DNA of 22,066 nucleotides from Anaerolinea sp. (GCA_029975965.1 JARKOV010000105.1:1-22066), one strand, 5' to 3'; positions 7,678-17,661 are shown, counted from the first letter of the stretch. A program made the numbers and translations. The notes: generated from the letters alone by a model not told the origin.

Positions 7678-7908
7678 TGGTTTTCACGCAAAACCTGCTT
7701 TCTTTCTTGGTTAAGGGCTTTAGTGGTCAATCAGATGGATTGGGATGGGATATATCCCATCAAGAACCATGTGACAGAGTGCTTCGTGAGAGAGCGAATC
7801 AAGCAGCAATCATACATAAATCGATAAAGACCTGCGTCATACAGCAGATACCCCGGTGCAAAAGCGGACGGCGAGAAGCGTCCAGCATTTTTTCTTAATG
7901 AGGCATGC
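7678..7908 (+). promoter_or_regulatory. Long structured 5' leader of the ABC exporter operon
   Basis: About 230 nt separate the predicted transcription start from the ATPase start codon. The leader holds a perfect 18-bp palindrome GATGGGATATATCCCATC at 7744-7761. Just before the gene is a terminator-like element: GGACG (7866-7870) pairs with CGTCC (7879-7883), followed by a T6 run at 7888-7893. The arrangement is that of an attenuated or riboswitch-type leader. I cannot match it to a known riboswitch class from memory. No convincing leader peptide was identified. Confidence 0.5.
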
Positions 7909-8901
7909 ATGGTCATCCAGGTAGAAAAACTGTCCAAATCGTTCGATTATTATAAAAAAGAGCTTGGCCTGAAAAATTCGCTGAAAAACCTCTTTCATCG
8001 CGAAAAGCTGACCAAAGATGCGGTCAAGCAAATCTCTTTCGAGATCGCGGAGGGCGAAATGGTGGGTTTCCTCGGACCGAACGGCGCAGGGAAAACCACC
8101 ACGCTCAAGATGCTTTCGGGCATCCTGCACCCCACCGCCGGGCAGGCGAAGGTGCTGGGTTACGTCCCGTGGGAGCGCAGAAAAGCCTTCAAGATGCAGT
8201 TCGCCATCGTGATGGGGCAGAAAGCGCAGTTGTGGTGGGACCTGCCCGCCAACGAATCGCTCTACCTAAACAAGTGCATCTACGAGGTGGACGACCGCGA
8301 CTACGCCGCCACCCTGGCCGAGCTGACCGAGCTGCTGGACGTCAAAGATCTGCTCAACGTGCAGGTGCGCCGGCTTTCGCTGGGCGAGCGCATGAAGATG
8401 GAGCTGATCGCCGCGTTGATCCACAAGCCGAGGCTGATCTTCCTCGACGAGCCGACCATCGGGCTCGACATCCTCTCGCAGATGAAAATCCGCGAGTTCT
8501 TCCGTTATTACAACCAGGAGAAGAAGGCCACGATCATCCTCACCAGCCACTACATGGAGGACGTGGAAGGGTTGTGCAAACGGGCGATCATCATCAACGA
8601 GGGCGATATCGTCTTCGACGGCGATCTGCACCGCGTCAATGCGGTTTTCGCCCAAACCAAGGTGATCAAGCTGCAACTATCCAGCCCGGTCAGCCTGGCG
8701 GACCTGGGAGCGTTTGGACGGGTCAAGGAGCACGCTGAATTTACCGCCACCCTCGAGGTGCCGCGCGCCGAGGTCAAGGAGCGCTCGAAGGCCATCCTCG
8801 ACCGCCTGCCGGTCTCGGACTTCAACATCGAGGATATCCCGGTGGAAGAAGGCATCGCGCTGCTCTACCAGCGCCGGGAGACGAACCATGCGCTGGCTTA
8901 A
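7909..8901 (+). CDS. ABC transporter ATP-binding protein (ABC-2-type exporter)
   Basis: This 330-residue cytoplasmic ATPase would drive an exporter formed with the next two genes. Walker A is GPNGAGKT at 56-63, the Q-loop glutamine is near 104, the signature is LSLGE at 156-160, Walker B is LIFLDEP at 176-182 and the switch histidine is His214. An extra basic segment at about 14-40 between the first strand and Walker A, and a C-terminal extension of about 100 residues, fit the COG4586-like subgroup that pairs with DUF990-type permeases. The start at 7909 is the only ATG in this frame near the conserved N-terminus, with a weak AGG upstream. The best-known relatives I recall are a cyanobacterial methyl viologen exporter. 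The substrate here is unknown. Confidence 0.9.
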   Translation: MVIQVEKLSKSFDYYKKELGLKNSLKNLFHREKLTKDAVKQISFEIAEGEMVGFLGPNGAGKTTTLKMLSGILHPTAGQAKVLGYVPWERRKAFKMQFAIVMGQKAQLWWDLPANESLYLNKCIYEVDDRDYAATLAELTELLDVKDLLNVQVRRLSLGERMKMELIAALIHKPRLIFLDEPTIGLDILSQMKIREFFRYYNQEKKATIILTSHYMEDVEGLCKRAIIINEGDIVFDGDLHRVNAVFAQTKVIKLQLSSPVSLADLGAFGRVKEHAEFTATLEVPRAEVKERSKAILDRLPVSDFNIEDIPVEEGIALLYQRRETNHALA

Positions 8902-9697
8902 AAAATACCTCAAAGCTTTCGAGCTGGGCTTCGAGACCGCGCTGGAGTACCGCATCAACTTCCTCATCTCGTTGATCAGCGCGGCATACCCTATTTTCAT
9001 CCAGTCGTTCCTGTGGACGGCCATCTACGACAACTCGGCCGAGGCGGTCGTGTACGGTTACACCTACCGCCAGATGATCGCCTACACTTTCATGGCGGGG
9101 CTGGTGGCTCGTCTCGTGCGCACCGGCTTTGAGTACGAGATCATGGACGACGTCAAGAGCGGCAAGTTCAGCAAGTTCCTGGTGCAACCACTGGGGTATT
9201 TCCCTTACCGGTTAGCGAGCTACTACGGTCAGAAACTTCCCGGGCAGGCGATGATCTTCGGCGTGCTGGCCGTGGTGCTGGTCGGCTTGAACGCCTTTTG
9301 GGGCATCTCGCTGGAGCTCGCGCGCATCCTGGCCTTCGTCGGCACGCTGGTGCTGGCGACGGTGCTCAACTTCCTCATCTTCTACTGCTTCAGCGCGATG
9401 GCTTTCTGGATCGTCGAGGTGGGCTTTCTCTTTGAGGGGATCCGCATCGTGACCATCCTGCTCAGCGGGGGCATCTTTCCGCTGGAGGTGTTTGGCGAGC
9501 GCTTCGTGCAGGTGATGAGCCTCTTGCCCTTCAAGTACACCGTCAGTTATCCCATCAACGTGCTCAACGGCACGATGACCGCCGCTCAGACATGGCAGGG
9601 GATGCTGATGCAGTGCGTGTGGATCGGGCTGGCGCTTTGGATCGCCAACCTGCTCTGGCGGGCCGGGGGACGGCGCTACGTGGCGGTGGGAGGTTGA
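8888..9697 (+). CDS. ABC-2-type permease, first subunit
   Basis: This 269-residue integral membrane protein is predicted to have about six transmembrane helices. Hydrophobic segments lie at roughly 22-46, 58-75, 115-135, 142-165, 168-195 and 232-255. The start MRWLKKYLKAFELGFETALEYRINFLIS, with a short amphipathic helix ahead of the first membrane span, is characteristic of the DUF990 (ABC2_membrane_6-like) permeases that partner COG4586-type ATPases. The ATG at 8888 lies within the ATPase gene (14-nt overlap) behind a GGGAG sequence, which indicates translational coupling. The reading frame is open further upstream, but that part is inside the ATPase gene. It probably forms a heterodimer with the next permease. 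Confidence 0.88.
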   Translation: MRWLKKYLKAFELGFETALEYRINFLISLISAAYPIFIQSFLWTAIYDNSAEAVVYGYTYRQMIAYTFMAGLVARLVRTGFEYEIMDDVKSGKFSKFLVQPLGYFPYRLASYYGQKLPGQAMIFGVLAVVLVGLNAFWGISLELARILAFVGTLVLATVLNFLIFYCFSAMAFWIVEVGFLFEGIRIVTILLSGGIFPLEVFGERFVQVMSLLPFKYTVSYPINVLNGTMTAAQTWQGMLMQCVWIGLALWIANLLWRAGGRRYVAVGG

Positions 9698-9698
9698 G

Positions 9699-10511
9699 AT
9701 GAACCAGGTCTGGCGAGAGATTAAAAAGCACCTGCTGATTTACCGCCTGTTCCTCAAGAACAGCCTGATGGCGCAGATGGAGTATCGCTTCAATTTCATC
9801 GGTAACCTGGCGATGGAATCGGGCTACCTGCTGGTCAAGCTTTCGTACGTGGTGGTGGTTTACCGCTCCGGCGTGGAGATCAACGGGCTATCGCCGGACG
9901 AGATCTTGCTCTTCATCGGCACCTTCGTGATGCTCACCGCGGTGTACGCCGGGCTGTTCATGATCAACAACTTCGGCTTGCGCGGCAAGATCAAAGACGG
10001 CGACCTGGACCTGTTCATCACCAAGCCGGTCTCGCTGCAGTTCATGGCGACGCTGCGCCAGGCCGACCTGACCATTTTCAGCGTGGACGCCATCGCGGGT
10101 TCGATCATGGTGGCGGTGGCATGGGCGCGCCTGGGCATCCCGGTGACCTTCTTCACCGTGGGCGGCTACCTGGGTTTCATCGTGATCAGCTCGCTGGTGA
10201 GCTACAGCCTGTTCCTGCTGCCGCAGATCCTCTCCTTCTGGTTGATGAACACCAGCGCCATCGCCGAGATCACCGACTCGTTTTGGGATTTCAACAGCAT
10301 GCCGATGGAAATTTACACCCAATGGATCAAGCAGATCGGGGTGTTTATCCTGCCCATTTTTGTGATCACCAACTTCCCGCCGCTGTTCGTGCTGAACAAG
10401 ATGCCGCCGGTCTACCTGGCCTGGTCGGTGCTGTTGCCCATCTTGCTGCTGGTGGTGGTGCGCCAGGTGTGGAAGCGCGGCCTGCGCAATTACAGCAGCG
10501 CGAGCAGTTGA
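9699..10511 (+). CDS. ABC-2-type permease, second subunit
   Basis: This 270-residue integral membrane protein is the second permease of the exporter. It begins with a charged helix (EIKKHLLIYRLFLKNSLMAQMEYRFNF) and is followed by about six membrane spans. The conserved KIKDGDLDLFITKPVSLQF loop near residues 88-106 is typical of the COG3694/DUF990 family. Only 1 nt separates it from the previous stop codon, and a GGGAGG Shine-Dalgarno lies 5 nt before the ATG, so it is co-translated with its partner. It is the last gene of the operon and faces the minus-strand gene ending at 10582. Confidence 0.88.
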   Translation: MNQVWREIKKHLLIYRLFLKNSLMAQMEYRFNFIGNLAMESGYLLVKLSYVVVVYRSGVEINGLSPDEILLFIGTFVMLTAVYAGLFMINNFGLRGKIKDGDLDLFITKPVSLQFMATLRQADLTIFSVDAIAGSIMVAVAWARLGIPVTFFTVGGYLGFIVISSLVSYSLFLLPQILSFWLMNTSAIAEITDSFWDFNSMPMEIYTQWIKQIGVFILPIFVITNFPPLFVLNKMPPVYLAWSVLLPILLLVVVRQVWKRGLRNYSSASS

Positions 10512-10533
10512 GGCGGCGAATTCCGCGCTCCAC

Positions 10534-10582
10534 GCGCCGGGAAACCCTGAGATAGCGTCCCCAACCGGGGTCTTCCCGGCGC
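10534..10582. terminator. Large inverted repeat between convergent genes
   Basis: GCGCCGGGAA (10534-10543) is perfectly complementary to TTCCCGGCGC (10573-10582), and an inner hairpin CCCC-AACC-GGGG (10559-10570) sits in the loop. An alternative pairing of ATAGCG with CGCTAT (10552-10557 and 10580-10585) also exists. It lies between the exporter operon and the convergent small gene, where a bidirectional terminator is expected. There is no strong T-run, so termination is inferred from position and stem strength. Confidence 0.5.
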
Positions 10583-11109
10583 TATTTCCGCCGAAACAGC
10601 CAGCTCAGCAGCGCAAAAACGACTCCCAGGGCGGCTCCAAGCGCCGCGGCCTGCGGCGTGCTCATCAGCACCTGGCTGCCGGGCCCGATTTGCGCTCGCC
10701 GGGATAGCACCACGCCCACGCGGCTGTTTTCCACCGACACCTGCTTGCCGGCGGCGAAGATCGCCAGGCTATAGGCCAGCCCGGCGTTGCCGCCGGCCTT
10801 GATCACCCCGGCGGCGCTGTTATCGAGTTGCACGTCGCGACCGACCACGGCGACCTGTGCGACTCCGTTCACCAGCCGCGCATCCCTGCCGGCGACGAGT
10901 GCCTGCCCACCCCCCTGGTTCACCGCCAGGTCGGCGCCGGCTGCCACGGCGAAAGCGTTCGCGTGGATCATCTGGAGATTGCGTTCGGCTGAGACCCTGC
11001 CTGCCAGGCCGGGTCCGAAGGTCACCTGCGTGCCGCTCACCTGGGCGGCCATGCCCTGTTGGTGAACGGTTTCAGCGCCGGTCGTTTCGTTGGGGGGCGG
11101 TTGGTTCAT
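10582..11109 (-). CDS. Tail-anchored beta-repeat protein (bactofilin-like), function unknown
   Basis: I do not recognise this 175-residue protein. After a polar N-terminus, residues of about 64-141 form five tandem 15-16-residue repeats, for example NQGGGQALVAGRDARL and VNGVAQVAVVGRDVQL, with alternating hydrophobic residues and G-R-D turns. Such short repeats suggest a beta-helix like that of bactofilins. A single hydrophobic segment near the C-terminus (about 153-172), followed by RRK, suggests a tail anchor with the repeats in the cytoplasm. An ATG at 11151 would add 14 residues, but it lies upstream of the transcription start predicted from the promoter at 11155-11183, so I chose 11109. 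Neither start has a clear Shine-Dalgarno. Convergent with the exporter and divergent from gltB. Confidence 0.7.
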   Translation of the reverse strand: MNQPPPNETTGAETVHQQGMAAQVSGTQVTFGPGLAGRVSAERNLQMIHANAFAVAAGADLAVNQGGGQALVAGRDARLVNGVAQVAVVGRDVQLDNSAAGVIKAGGNAGLAYSLAIFAAGKQVSVENSRVGVVLSRRAQIGPGSQVLMSTPQAAALGAALGVVFALLSWLFRRK

Positions 11110-11154
11110 GCGGGTGTCCAATCGTTGGAGGGGATGAAAGCGTGTGTCCATGGT

Positions 11155-11183
11155 ATCTTACGGGGAGGAAGGCGAGAAGTCAA
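11155..11183 (-). promoter_or_regulatory. Promoter of the small repeat-protein gene
   Basis: On the minus strand a -35 TTGACT (11183-11178) and a -10 TAAGAT (11160-11155) are separated by exactly 17 bp. The start would fall near 11148, inside the upstream candidate ATG, which argues for the ATG at 11109. Confidence 0.55.
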
Positions 11184-11241
11184 GCAGGGGGAAGGCGGAA
11201 TCTGGTTATTAAACTCACCCGAAATTGCGTACCAAAAACCC

Positions 11242-11268
11242 TTGACAGAACCAAAATTGTGCTATAAT
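11242..11268 (+). promoter_or_regulatory. gltBD promoter candidate with short spacer
   Basis: Both hexamers are perfect consensus, TTGACA (11242-11247) and TATAAT (11263-11268), but the spacer is only 15 bp. The short spacing could lower basal strength or reflect dependence on an activator. The predicted start is near 11275. Confidence 0.65.
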
Positions 11269-11274
11269 CCGCGA

Positions 11275-11491
11275 ATTATTCTTTTTTCGGGAAGCTGTTG
11301 GTAAGCGAAGAATGACCAATCGCGTGGCAAGACCTTACCTTTTCTCAGGCAAAACGCAGCGGTCCCCCCTGCCGTCTTTCCGGCGATTCTAGGTTTAAGT
11401 CACACTTCTTTGCCACTTGTATGCGGGCCTGTTCGCATACCCTGACGCCGTTTACCGTTATCAACCCTTCTTCAACTGAGGAGAAGACGCC
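11275..11491 (+). promoter_or_regulatory. 5' leader of gltB
   Basis: About 217 nt of untranslated leader precede gltB. It contains a perfect 7-bp hairpin, GTATGCG (11419-11425) with CGCATAC (11434-11440), and an 8-nt loop. A possible 26-codon frame spans 11312-11392 without a clear ribosome binding site. The gltB Shine-Dalgarno GAGGAG is at 11478-11483, 8 nt before the ATG. I cannot assign a known riboswitch. Confidence 0.45.
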
Positions 11492-14400
11492 ATGACAACA
11501 GAAGAGAGCGACCCCGTCCAGCGAGGGCTGCCGCCCAAACAAGGACTTTATGATCCCCAGTTCGAACACGACTCCTGCGGCGCAGGTTTCGTGGTCAATG
11601 TGAAAGGCGCGCCTTCGCACGAAATTGTCGAGCAGGCGCTGACCATCCTGGAGAACCTGGCTCACCGCGGCGCCTGCGGCTGCGAGCCAGACACCGGCGA
11701 CGGCGCGGGCATCCTGGTGCAAATGCCGCACGCCTTCCTGCGCAAAGAGTGCGCAGCCCTGGGCTTTGACCTGCCCGGCGAGCGCTACTACGGGACGGGC
11801 ATGCTCTTTCTGCCCACCGATGATGGGCAGCGCCTTGACCTCGAAGCGCGCTTCGAGCAAATTGCCGCCGAAGAGGGGCAGCGGGTGCTGGGCTGGCGCA
11901 CGGTGCCGACCGACGGCAGCTCGCTTGGCCCGACGGCGCGCGTGGCGCAGCCGGTGGTGCGCCAGGTGTTCCTCGAGCGCAACCCCCAGGTGAAAGATCG
12001 CATGTCCTTCGAGCGCAAGCTCTACGTGATTCGCAAGCGCGCCGAGCAGGCTTTGCGCTATGGCGGACTGCCGGGCGGCAAGATGTTCTACGTCTGCAGC
12101 CTGTCGTTCAAGACGCTGGTCTACAAAGGCATGCTCACCTCCACCCAGGTGCGCCTGTTCTACCCCGACCTTTCCGACCCGACCCTGGAATCGGCGATGG
12201 CGATGGTGCACTCGCGTTTCAGCACCAACACCTTTCCCTCCTGGGATCGCGCTCACCCCTACCGTTACCTGGCCCACAACGGCGAGATCAACACCCTGCG
12301 CGGCAACGTGAACTGGCTGCACGCCGAGCAGACCCGTTTTCAATCGGCTCTGTTTGGCAGTGACCTGCCCAAAATCCTCCCCGCCGTCAACCTGGACGGC
12401 TCGGACTCGGCCATGTTCGACAACGTGCTCGAGCTGCTCGTGTTGGCGGGGCGCTCGCTGCCGCACGCGATGATGATGATGATCCCCGAGCCGTGGTCGA
12501 ACCACGAGAGCATGGACGAGGAGAAGCGCGCCTTTTACGAGTACCACAGCACGATGATGGAGCCCTGGGACGGCCCGGCCTCGATGATCTTCACCGACGG
12601 GGTGGGAATCGGCGCGACGCTCGACCGCAACGGGCTGCGCCCTTCGCGCTATTACGTGCTCAACGACGACCGCGTGATCCTGGCTTCGGAGGTCGGCGTG
12701 CTGGACGTGCCGCCGGAGATCGTGGTGCACAAAGGTCGCCTGGAGCCGGGGCGCATGCTGTGGATCGACACCGAGGAAGGGCGGTTGATCAGCGACGAGG
12801 AGATCAAGCACACCATCGCCACGGCCCGCCCCTATCGCAAGTGGCTGAACGAGTTCATGGTCACCCTGGAGGACCTGCCCGATCCGCCGGTGCCCCCATT
12901 GGGCGGCATCGGCAAAGATTTGAGCGGTCCCGACCGCGATAAGCAGGTGCTCCGTTACCAGCACACCTTTGGTTACACCTACGAAGACCTGCGCACAATT
13001 ATCGCGCCGATGGCGAAGAACGGCATCGAGCCGGTCGGCTCGATGGGCAACGACACCCCGCTGGCGGTGCTCTCAGACCGCCCTCAGTTGCTCTACAACT
13101 ACTTCAAGCAGCTCTTCGCCCAGGTGACCAACCCGCCGATCGATGCGATCCGCGAGGAGATCATCACCGCCACCGAGACGATGATCGGCTCGGAGCAGAA
13201 CCTGCTCGAACCGCGCCCGGAAAATTGCCGCCAGATCAAGATCAAGGCGCCGATTTTGACCAACGAAGAGTTGGAGAAGCTGCGCCACCTCAACCGGTTA
13301 TATTTCCGCACCGCCACGCTGCCGATTCTGTTCAACCCGGCAGAAGACGGCGCCGGTATGGAGCGCGCGCTGGAGGATCTCTTTGCCGAGGTCGACCGGA
13401 TCATCGCCAACGACGAGGCCAATATCCTGATCCTCTCCGACCGCGGCGTGGACCGCGAGCACGCGCCGATTCCGGCGCTGCTGGCGGTGGCAGGGCTGCA
13501 CCATCACCTGATCCGCAACGGTACGCGCACGCACATCGGCCTGGTGGTTGAATCGGGCGAGCCGCGCGAGGTGCACCACTTTGCCATGTTGATGGCCTAC
13601 GGCGCGGTGGCGATCAATCCTTACCTGGCCTACGCCACCATCGAGGAGATGATCAACCAGGGGCTGATCACCGACATCGATTACCCGCAGGCTGCCGCCA
13701 AGTACACCAAGGCGGTGGTGAAGGGCGTGGTCAAGGTGCTCTCGAAGATGGGCATCTCGACCGTGCAAAGCTACTGCGGGGCGCAGATCTTCGAGGCGGT
13801 GGGCCTCAACGAGCGGTTTATCGAGCGTTACTTCACCAACACCCCCTCGCGAATCGGCGGGGTGGGCATCGAAGTGATCTCGCAAGAAGCGGCGATGCGC
13901 CACGCCCACGCCTTCTCGGAGCGACCTCAAAACGGGCACACCTTGCCGACGGGCGGGCAATACCAGTGGCGCGAAGACGGCGAGCACCACCTGTTCAACC
14001 CGGAGACGGTTTACAAGCTGCAGCAGGCCTGCCGCAACAACGATTACCGCCAGTTCCAGGAGTACGCGCGCCTGATCAACGATCAGTCGCGCCGCCTGGG
14101 TACGCTGCGCGGGCTGCTGGAGCTGAAGCTGGCCGACCAGCCTCTCCCGCTGGAGGAAGTCGAGCCGGTCGAGTCGATCGTGCGGCGCTTTAAAACCGGG
14201 GCGATGTCGTACGGCTCGATCAGCCAGGAAGCCCACGAGGCGCTGGCGATCGCGATGAACCGCATCGGCGGGCGCAGCAACACCGGGGAGGGCGGCGAGG
14301 ACCCGGCGCGCTACGTCCTCGATGCCAACGGCGATTCGCGCAACAGCGCGATCAAGCAGGTGGCTTCGGCGCGCTTCGGCGTGACCAGCAATTACCTGGT

Positions 14401-16144
14401 CAACGCGCGCGAGCTGCAGATCAAAATGGCGCAAGGCGCAAAACCCGGCGAAGGCGGTCAGCTTCCCGGTCGCAAGGTCTACCCGTGGATTGCCAGAGTG
14501 CGCCACTCGACTCCCGGCGTGGGTCTCATCTCACCGCCGCCGCACCACGACATTTACTCGATCGAAGACCTGGCCCAGCTCATTCACGACTTGAAGAACG
14601 CCAACCCCCAGGCGCGCATCAACGTCAAGCTGGTGTCGGAAGTGGGCGTGGGCACGGTGGCGGCGGGCGTTGCCAAGGCGCACGCCGATGTGGTCCTGAT
14701 CAGCGGGCACGACGGCGGCACGGGCGCTTCGCCGCAGACCAGCATCAAGCACGCTGGCCTGCCCTGGGAGCTGGGCCTGGCCGAAACCCACCAGACGTTG
14801 GTGCTCAACAACCTGCGCAGCCGCATCGTCGTCGAAACAGACGGGCAGCTCAAGACCGGGCGCGATGTGGTCATCGCCGCGCTGCTCGGCGCGGAAGAGT
14901 TTGGCTTTGCCACCGGACCGCTGGTGGTGCTGGGCTGCGTGATGATGCGCGTTTGCCATCTCGACACCTGCCCGACCGGCATCGCCACGCAAAATCCGGA
15001 GCTGCGCAAGAATTTCAAGGGCGACCCGGCCCATGTGGTCAACTTCATGTACTTCATCGCGCAAGAGATGCGCGAGTGGATGGCTAAACTTGGTTTCCGC
15101 AGCGTCGACGAGATGGTCGGGCGCACCGACCGGCTCGAAGTGCGCTATGCGGTGGAGCACTGGAAGGCGAAGAACGTGGACCTCTCGCCGCTGCTCCACC
15201 AGCCGGACGTGCCGGAAGACGTGGGGCGGCGCTGCATGATCGCCCAGGACCACGGCCTGGACGACACGCTGGATCGCAAGGCGCTGCTGGCGCTGTGCGA
15301 GCCCGCCATCCAGCGCGGCGAGCGGGTCAGCGCTGACCTGCCCATCCGCAACATCCACCGCGTGGTCGGCACGCAGGTGGGCAGCCAGGTGACGCGCTGC
15401 TGGGGACCCGACGGTCTGCCTCCCGACACCATCCACCTGCGTTTCCACGGCTCGGCGGGACAGAGCTTTGGCGCGTTCATCCCGCGCGGGGTGACCCTCG
15501 AGCTGGAAGGCGACTCGAACGATTACATCGGCAAGGGGCTTTCCGGCGGCAAAATCATCGTCTACCCGCCAGAAGGCTCGACCTTCGCCCCGGAGGAGAA
15601 CATCATCATCGGCAACGTGGCCTTTTATGGCGCGACGAGCGGCGAGGCTTACATCCGCGGCATGGCCGGCGAGCGCTTTTGCGTGCGCAACAGCGGGCTC
15701 AAGGCGGTGGTCGAGGGTGTCGGCGACCACGGTTGCGAATACATGACCGGCGGGCGGGTGGTGGTGCTCGGCAGGACGGGGCGCAACTTCGCGGCGGGCA
15801 TGTCGGGCGGCATCGCCTACGCCCTGGATTGGGAGGGTGATTTCGCGCGGCGCTGCAACCGCGAGATGGTCGAGCTAGAAGCCCTTGAGGATGCGGCCGA
15901 GGTCGACGAGGTGCGCGGTATGATCCACACCCACGCCGAGCTGACCGGCAGCCTGCTGGCCTACCGTGTGCTGGCCCGCTGGGACGAATTCCGCCCGCGA
16001 TTCGTCAAGGTGATTCCAAAAGATTACAAGCGCATGCTGCAGGCCTTCCGTGACGTGGAAGCCGAGGGGCTGAGCGGCGATGAAGCGGTGATGGCGGCCT
16101 TTGAGCTCAACAGCCGCGACCTGGTGCGCGTCAGCGGGAACTGA
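11492..16144 (+). CDS. gltB: Glutamate synthase large subunit
   Basis: GltB (1550 aa) takes the amide of glutamine and adds it to 2-oxoglutarate, producing two glutamates; electrons come through GltD. The N-terminal class II amidotransferase domain has its nucleophile at Cys29 ([11 protein letters not shown]), so a 28-residue propeptide must be removed. A linker domain follows, then the FMN-binding synthase domain with [13 protein letters not shown] near 926 and [12 protein letters not shown] near 981. The 3Fe-4S ligands are Cys1149, Cys1155 and Cys1160, with the family spacing C-x5-C-x4-C. The C-terminal GXGXG beta-helix domain is present at about 1290-1500. The length is standard for a bacterial alpha subunit. 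gltD follows after 17 bp. Confidence 0.98.
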   Translation: MTTEESDPVQRGLPPKQGLYDPQFEHDSCGAGFVVNVKGAPSHEIVEQALTILENLAHRGACGCEPDTGDGAGILVQMPHAFLRKECAALGFDLPGERYYGTGMLFLPTDDGQRLDLEARFEQIAAEEGQRVLGWRTVPTDGSSLGPTARVAQPVVRQVFLERNPQVKDRMSFERKLYVIRKRAEQALRYGGLPGGKMFYVCSLSFKTLVYKGMLTSTQVRLFYPDLSDPTLESAMAMVHSRFSTNTFPSWDRAHPYRYLAHNGEINTLRGNVNWLHAEQTRFQSALFGSDLPKILPAVNLDGSDSAMFDNVLELLVLAGRSLPHAMMMMIPEPWSNHESMDEEKRAFYEYHSTMMEPWDGPASMIFTDGVGIGATLDRNGLRPSRYYVLNDDRVILASEVGVLDVPPEIVVHKGRLEPGRMLWIDTEEGRLISDEEIKHTIATARPYRKWLNEFMVTLEDLPDPPVPPLGGIGKDLSGPDRDKQVLRYQHTFGYTYEDLRTIIAPMAKNGIEPVGSMGNDTPLAVLSDRPQLLYNYFKQLFAQVTNPPIDAIREEIITATETMIGSEQNLLEPRPENCRQIKIKAPILTNEELEKLRHLNRLYFRTATLPILFNPAEDGAGMERALEDLFAEVDRIIANDEANILILSDRGVDREHAPIPALLAVAGLHHHLIRNGTRTHIGLVVESGEPREVHHFAMLMAYGAVAINPYLAYATIEEMINQGLITDIDYPQAAAKYTKAVVKGVVKVLSKMGISTVQSYCGAQIFEAVGLNERFIERYFTNTPSRIGGVGIEVISQEAAMRHAHAFSERPQNGHTLPTGGQYQWREDGEHHLFNPETVYKLQQACRNNDYRQFQEYARLINDQSRRLGTLRGLLELKLADQPLPLEEVEPVESIVRRFKTGAMSYGSISQEAHEALAIAMNRIGGRSNTGEGGEDPARYVLDANGDSRNSAIKQVASARFGVTSNYLVNARELQIKMAQGAKPGEGGQLPGRKVYPWIARVRHSTPGVGLISPPPHHDIYSIEDLAQLIHDLKNANPQARINVKLVSEVGVGTVAAGVAKAHADVVLISGHDGGTGASPQTSIKHAGLPWELGLAETHQTLVLNNLRSRIVVETDGQLKTGRDVVIAALLGAEEFGFATGPLVVLGCVMMRVCHLDTCPTGIATQNPELRKNFKGDPAHVVNFMYFIAQEMREWMAKLGFRSVDEMVGRTDRLEVRYAVEHWKAKNVDLSPLLHQPDVPEDVGRRCMIAQDHGLDDTLDRKALLALCEPAIQRGERVSADLPIRNIHRVVGTQVGSQVTRCWGPDGLPPDTIHLRFHGSAGQSFGAFIPRGVTLELEGDSNDYIGKGLSGGKIIVYPPEGSTFAPEENIIIGNVAFYGATSGEAYIRGMAGERFCVRNSGLKAVVEGVGDHGCEYMTGGRVVVLGRTGRNFAAGMSGGIAYALDWEGDFARRCNREMVELEALEDAAEVDEVRGMIHTHAELTGSLLAYRVLARWDEFRPRFVKVIPKDYKRMLQAFRDVEAEGLSGDEAVMAAFELNSRDLVRVSGN

Positions 16145-16161
16145 AAGGCAGGCAGAACGAG

Positions 16162-17655
16162 ATGGGCAAACCTACCGGTTTCATGGAATACCAGCGCGAG
16201 CTGCCCGGCGACCTCCCGCCGCAGGAGCGCATTCTACATTGGAAAGAGTTCCACCGGCCTTTTCCTGAGGAAAAGTTGCGCACGCAAGGCGCGCGCTGCA
16301 TGGACTGTGGCATCCCCTTCTGCCACACCGGCAAGCTGCTCAATGGGATGGCCTCCGGCTGCCCGATCAACAACCTGATCCCCGAGTGGAATGACCTGGT
16401 GTACCGCGGGTTGTGGCAGCAGGCGCTCGAGCGGCTGTTCAAGACCAATAACTTCCCCGAGTTTACCGGGCGCGTCTGCCCGGCGCCCTGCGAGGGCTCC
16501 TGCACGCTGGGAATCAACGACCCGCCGGTGACGATCAAGAACATCGAGCTCGCGATCATCGAAAAAGGTTACGAAGAAGGCTGGATCACCCCTCAGCCGC
16601 CCGCCGTGCGCACCGGCAAGCAGGTGGCAGTGGTCGGTTCGGGGCCCTCCGGGCTGGCCTGCGCCGATCTGCTCAACCGGGCCGGGCACAGCGTGACGGT
16701 CTTCGAGCGCGCCGACCGCATCGGCGGCCTGTTGATGTACGGCATCCCGAACATGAAACTGGACAAGCAGGTGGTCCAGCGGCGCATCGACCTGATGGCG
16801 GCGGAAGGCGTGCGCTTCGTCACCCGCACCGAGGTCGGCAAAGATTACCCCGCCGATCAATTGCTCAGCGAGTTCGACGCGGTGGCGCTGTGCGGTGGGG
16901 CGACCAAGCCGCGCGACCTGCCGATCGAAGGGCGCGAGCTCAAGGGGATTCACTTCGCGATGGAGTTCTTGCATGCCAACACGCGCAACCTGCTGGGGGG
17001 CTCGCTGGCCGACGATGCCACGGTGACGATCTCGGCGCGCGGCAGAGACGTGATCGTGATCGGCGGCGGAGACACCGGCACCGATTGCGTGGGCACCTCG
17101 CTGCGCCACGGCTGCAGCAGCCTGACCCAGTTCGAGATCCTCGATCGACCGCCGCTGGAGCGCCAGCCGGATAACCCCTGGCCCGAATGGCCGCGAGTCT
17201 ACAAGGTGGATTACGGCCAGGAGGAGGCGATGGCTGTTTACGGTCAGGACCCGCGCATCTACAACATCGTCACCAAGCGCTTTGTGGGCGACGAGAACGG
17301 TCGGGTGAAAGAGCTGCACACCGTCCAGGTGGAATGGATGGCGGGAGCCAATGGCCGTCCGGCGCCGCGCGAGATTCCCGGCACCGAAAAGGTCTGGCCG
17401 GCTCAGCTCGTGCTGCTGGCGATGGGCTTTCTCGGCCCGGAGGACCAGCTCCTGGGGCAGTTGAACGTGGAGCGCGACGAGCGCAGCAACGTGCGCGCCG
17501 AGCCCGGCAGGTACGCTACCAGCATCCCGGGAGTCTTTTCGGCGGGCGACATGCGCCGCGGGCAAAGCCTGGTGGTGTGGGCTATTCACGAGGGCCGCGG
17601 CGCGGCGCGCGAGATCGACCGCTACCTGATGGGCACGACCGAGATCGTGGGCTGA
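16162..17655 (+). CDS. gltD: Glutamate synthase small subunit (NADPH)
   Basis: GltD (497 aa) passes electrons from NAD(P)H through FAD to GltB. The N-terminal iron-sulfur region holds Cys46, Cys49, Cys54 and Cys67 ([12 protein letters not shown] and SGCP) and Cys106, Cys110 and Cys114 ([12 protein letters not shown]), the usual two 4Fe-4S clusters. The FAD motif VGSGPSG lies at about 158-164 and the NADPH motif IGGGDTG at 300-306. The C-terminal [17 protein letters not shown] closes the FAD domain. A purine-rich AAAGGCAGGCAG ahead of the ATG provides the ribosome binding site. It ends 6 bp from the convergent regulator gene. Confidence 0.97.
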   Translation: MGKPTGFMEYQRELPGDLPPQERILHWKEFHRPFPEEKLRTQGARCMDCGIPFCHTGKLLNGMASGCPINNLIPEWNDLVYRGLWQQALERLFKTNNFPEFTGRVCPAPCEGSCTLGINDPPVTIKNIELAIIEKGYEEGWITPQPPAVRTGKQVAVVGSGPSGLACADLLNRAGHSVTVFERADRIGGLLMYGIPNMKLDKQVVQRRIDLMAAEGVRFVTRTEVGKDYPADQLLSEFDAVALCGGATKPRDLPIEGRELKGIHFAMEFLHANTRNLLGGSLADDATVTISARGRDVIVIGGGDTGTDCVGTSLRHGCSSLTQFEILDRPPLERQPDNPWPEWPRVYKVDYGQEEAMAVYGQDPRIYNIVTKRFVGDENGRVKELHTVQVEWMAGANGRPAPREIPGTEKVWPAQLVLLAMGFLGPEDQLLGQLNVERDERSNVRAEPGRYATSIPGVFSAGDMRRGQSLVVWAIHEGRGAAREIDRYLMGTTEIVG

Positions 17656-17661
17656 CGGCGC

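Noticed and set aside
8714..8887. Upstream extension of the first permease into the ATPase gene
   Set aside because: The extension is Pro/Ser/Arg-rich shadow sequence; the ATG at 8888 gives the typical family N-terminus.
11312..11392. 26-codon possible upstream reading frame in the gltB leader
   Set aside because: No convincing ribosome binding site and no run of regulatory codons; cannot be told from chance.
11345..12964. Long minus-strand open frame opposite gltB (539 codons)
   Set aside because: It is rich in H, R, A and V as expected for the shadow of a GC-rich gene, and gltB on the other strand is certain.
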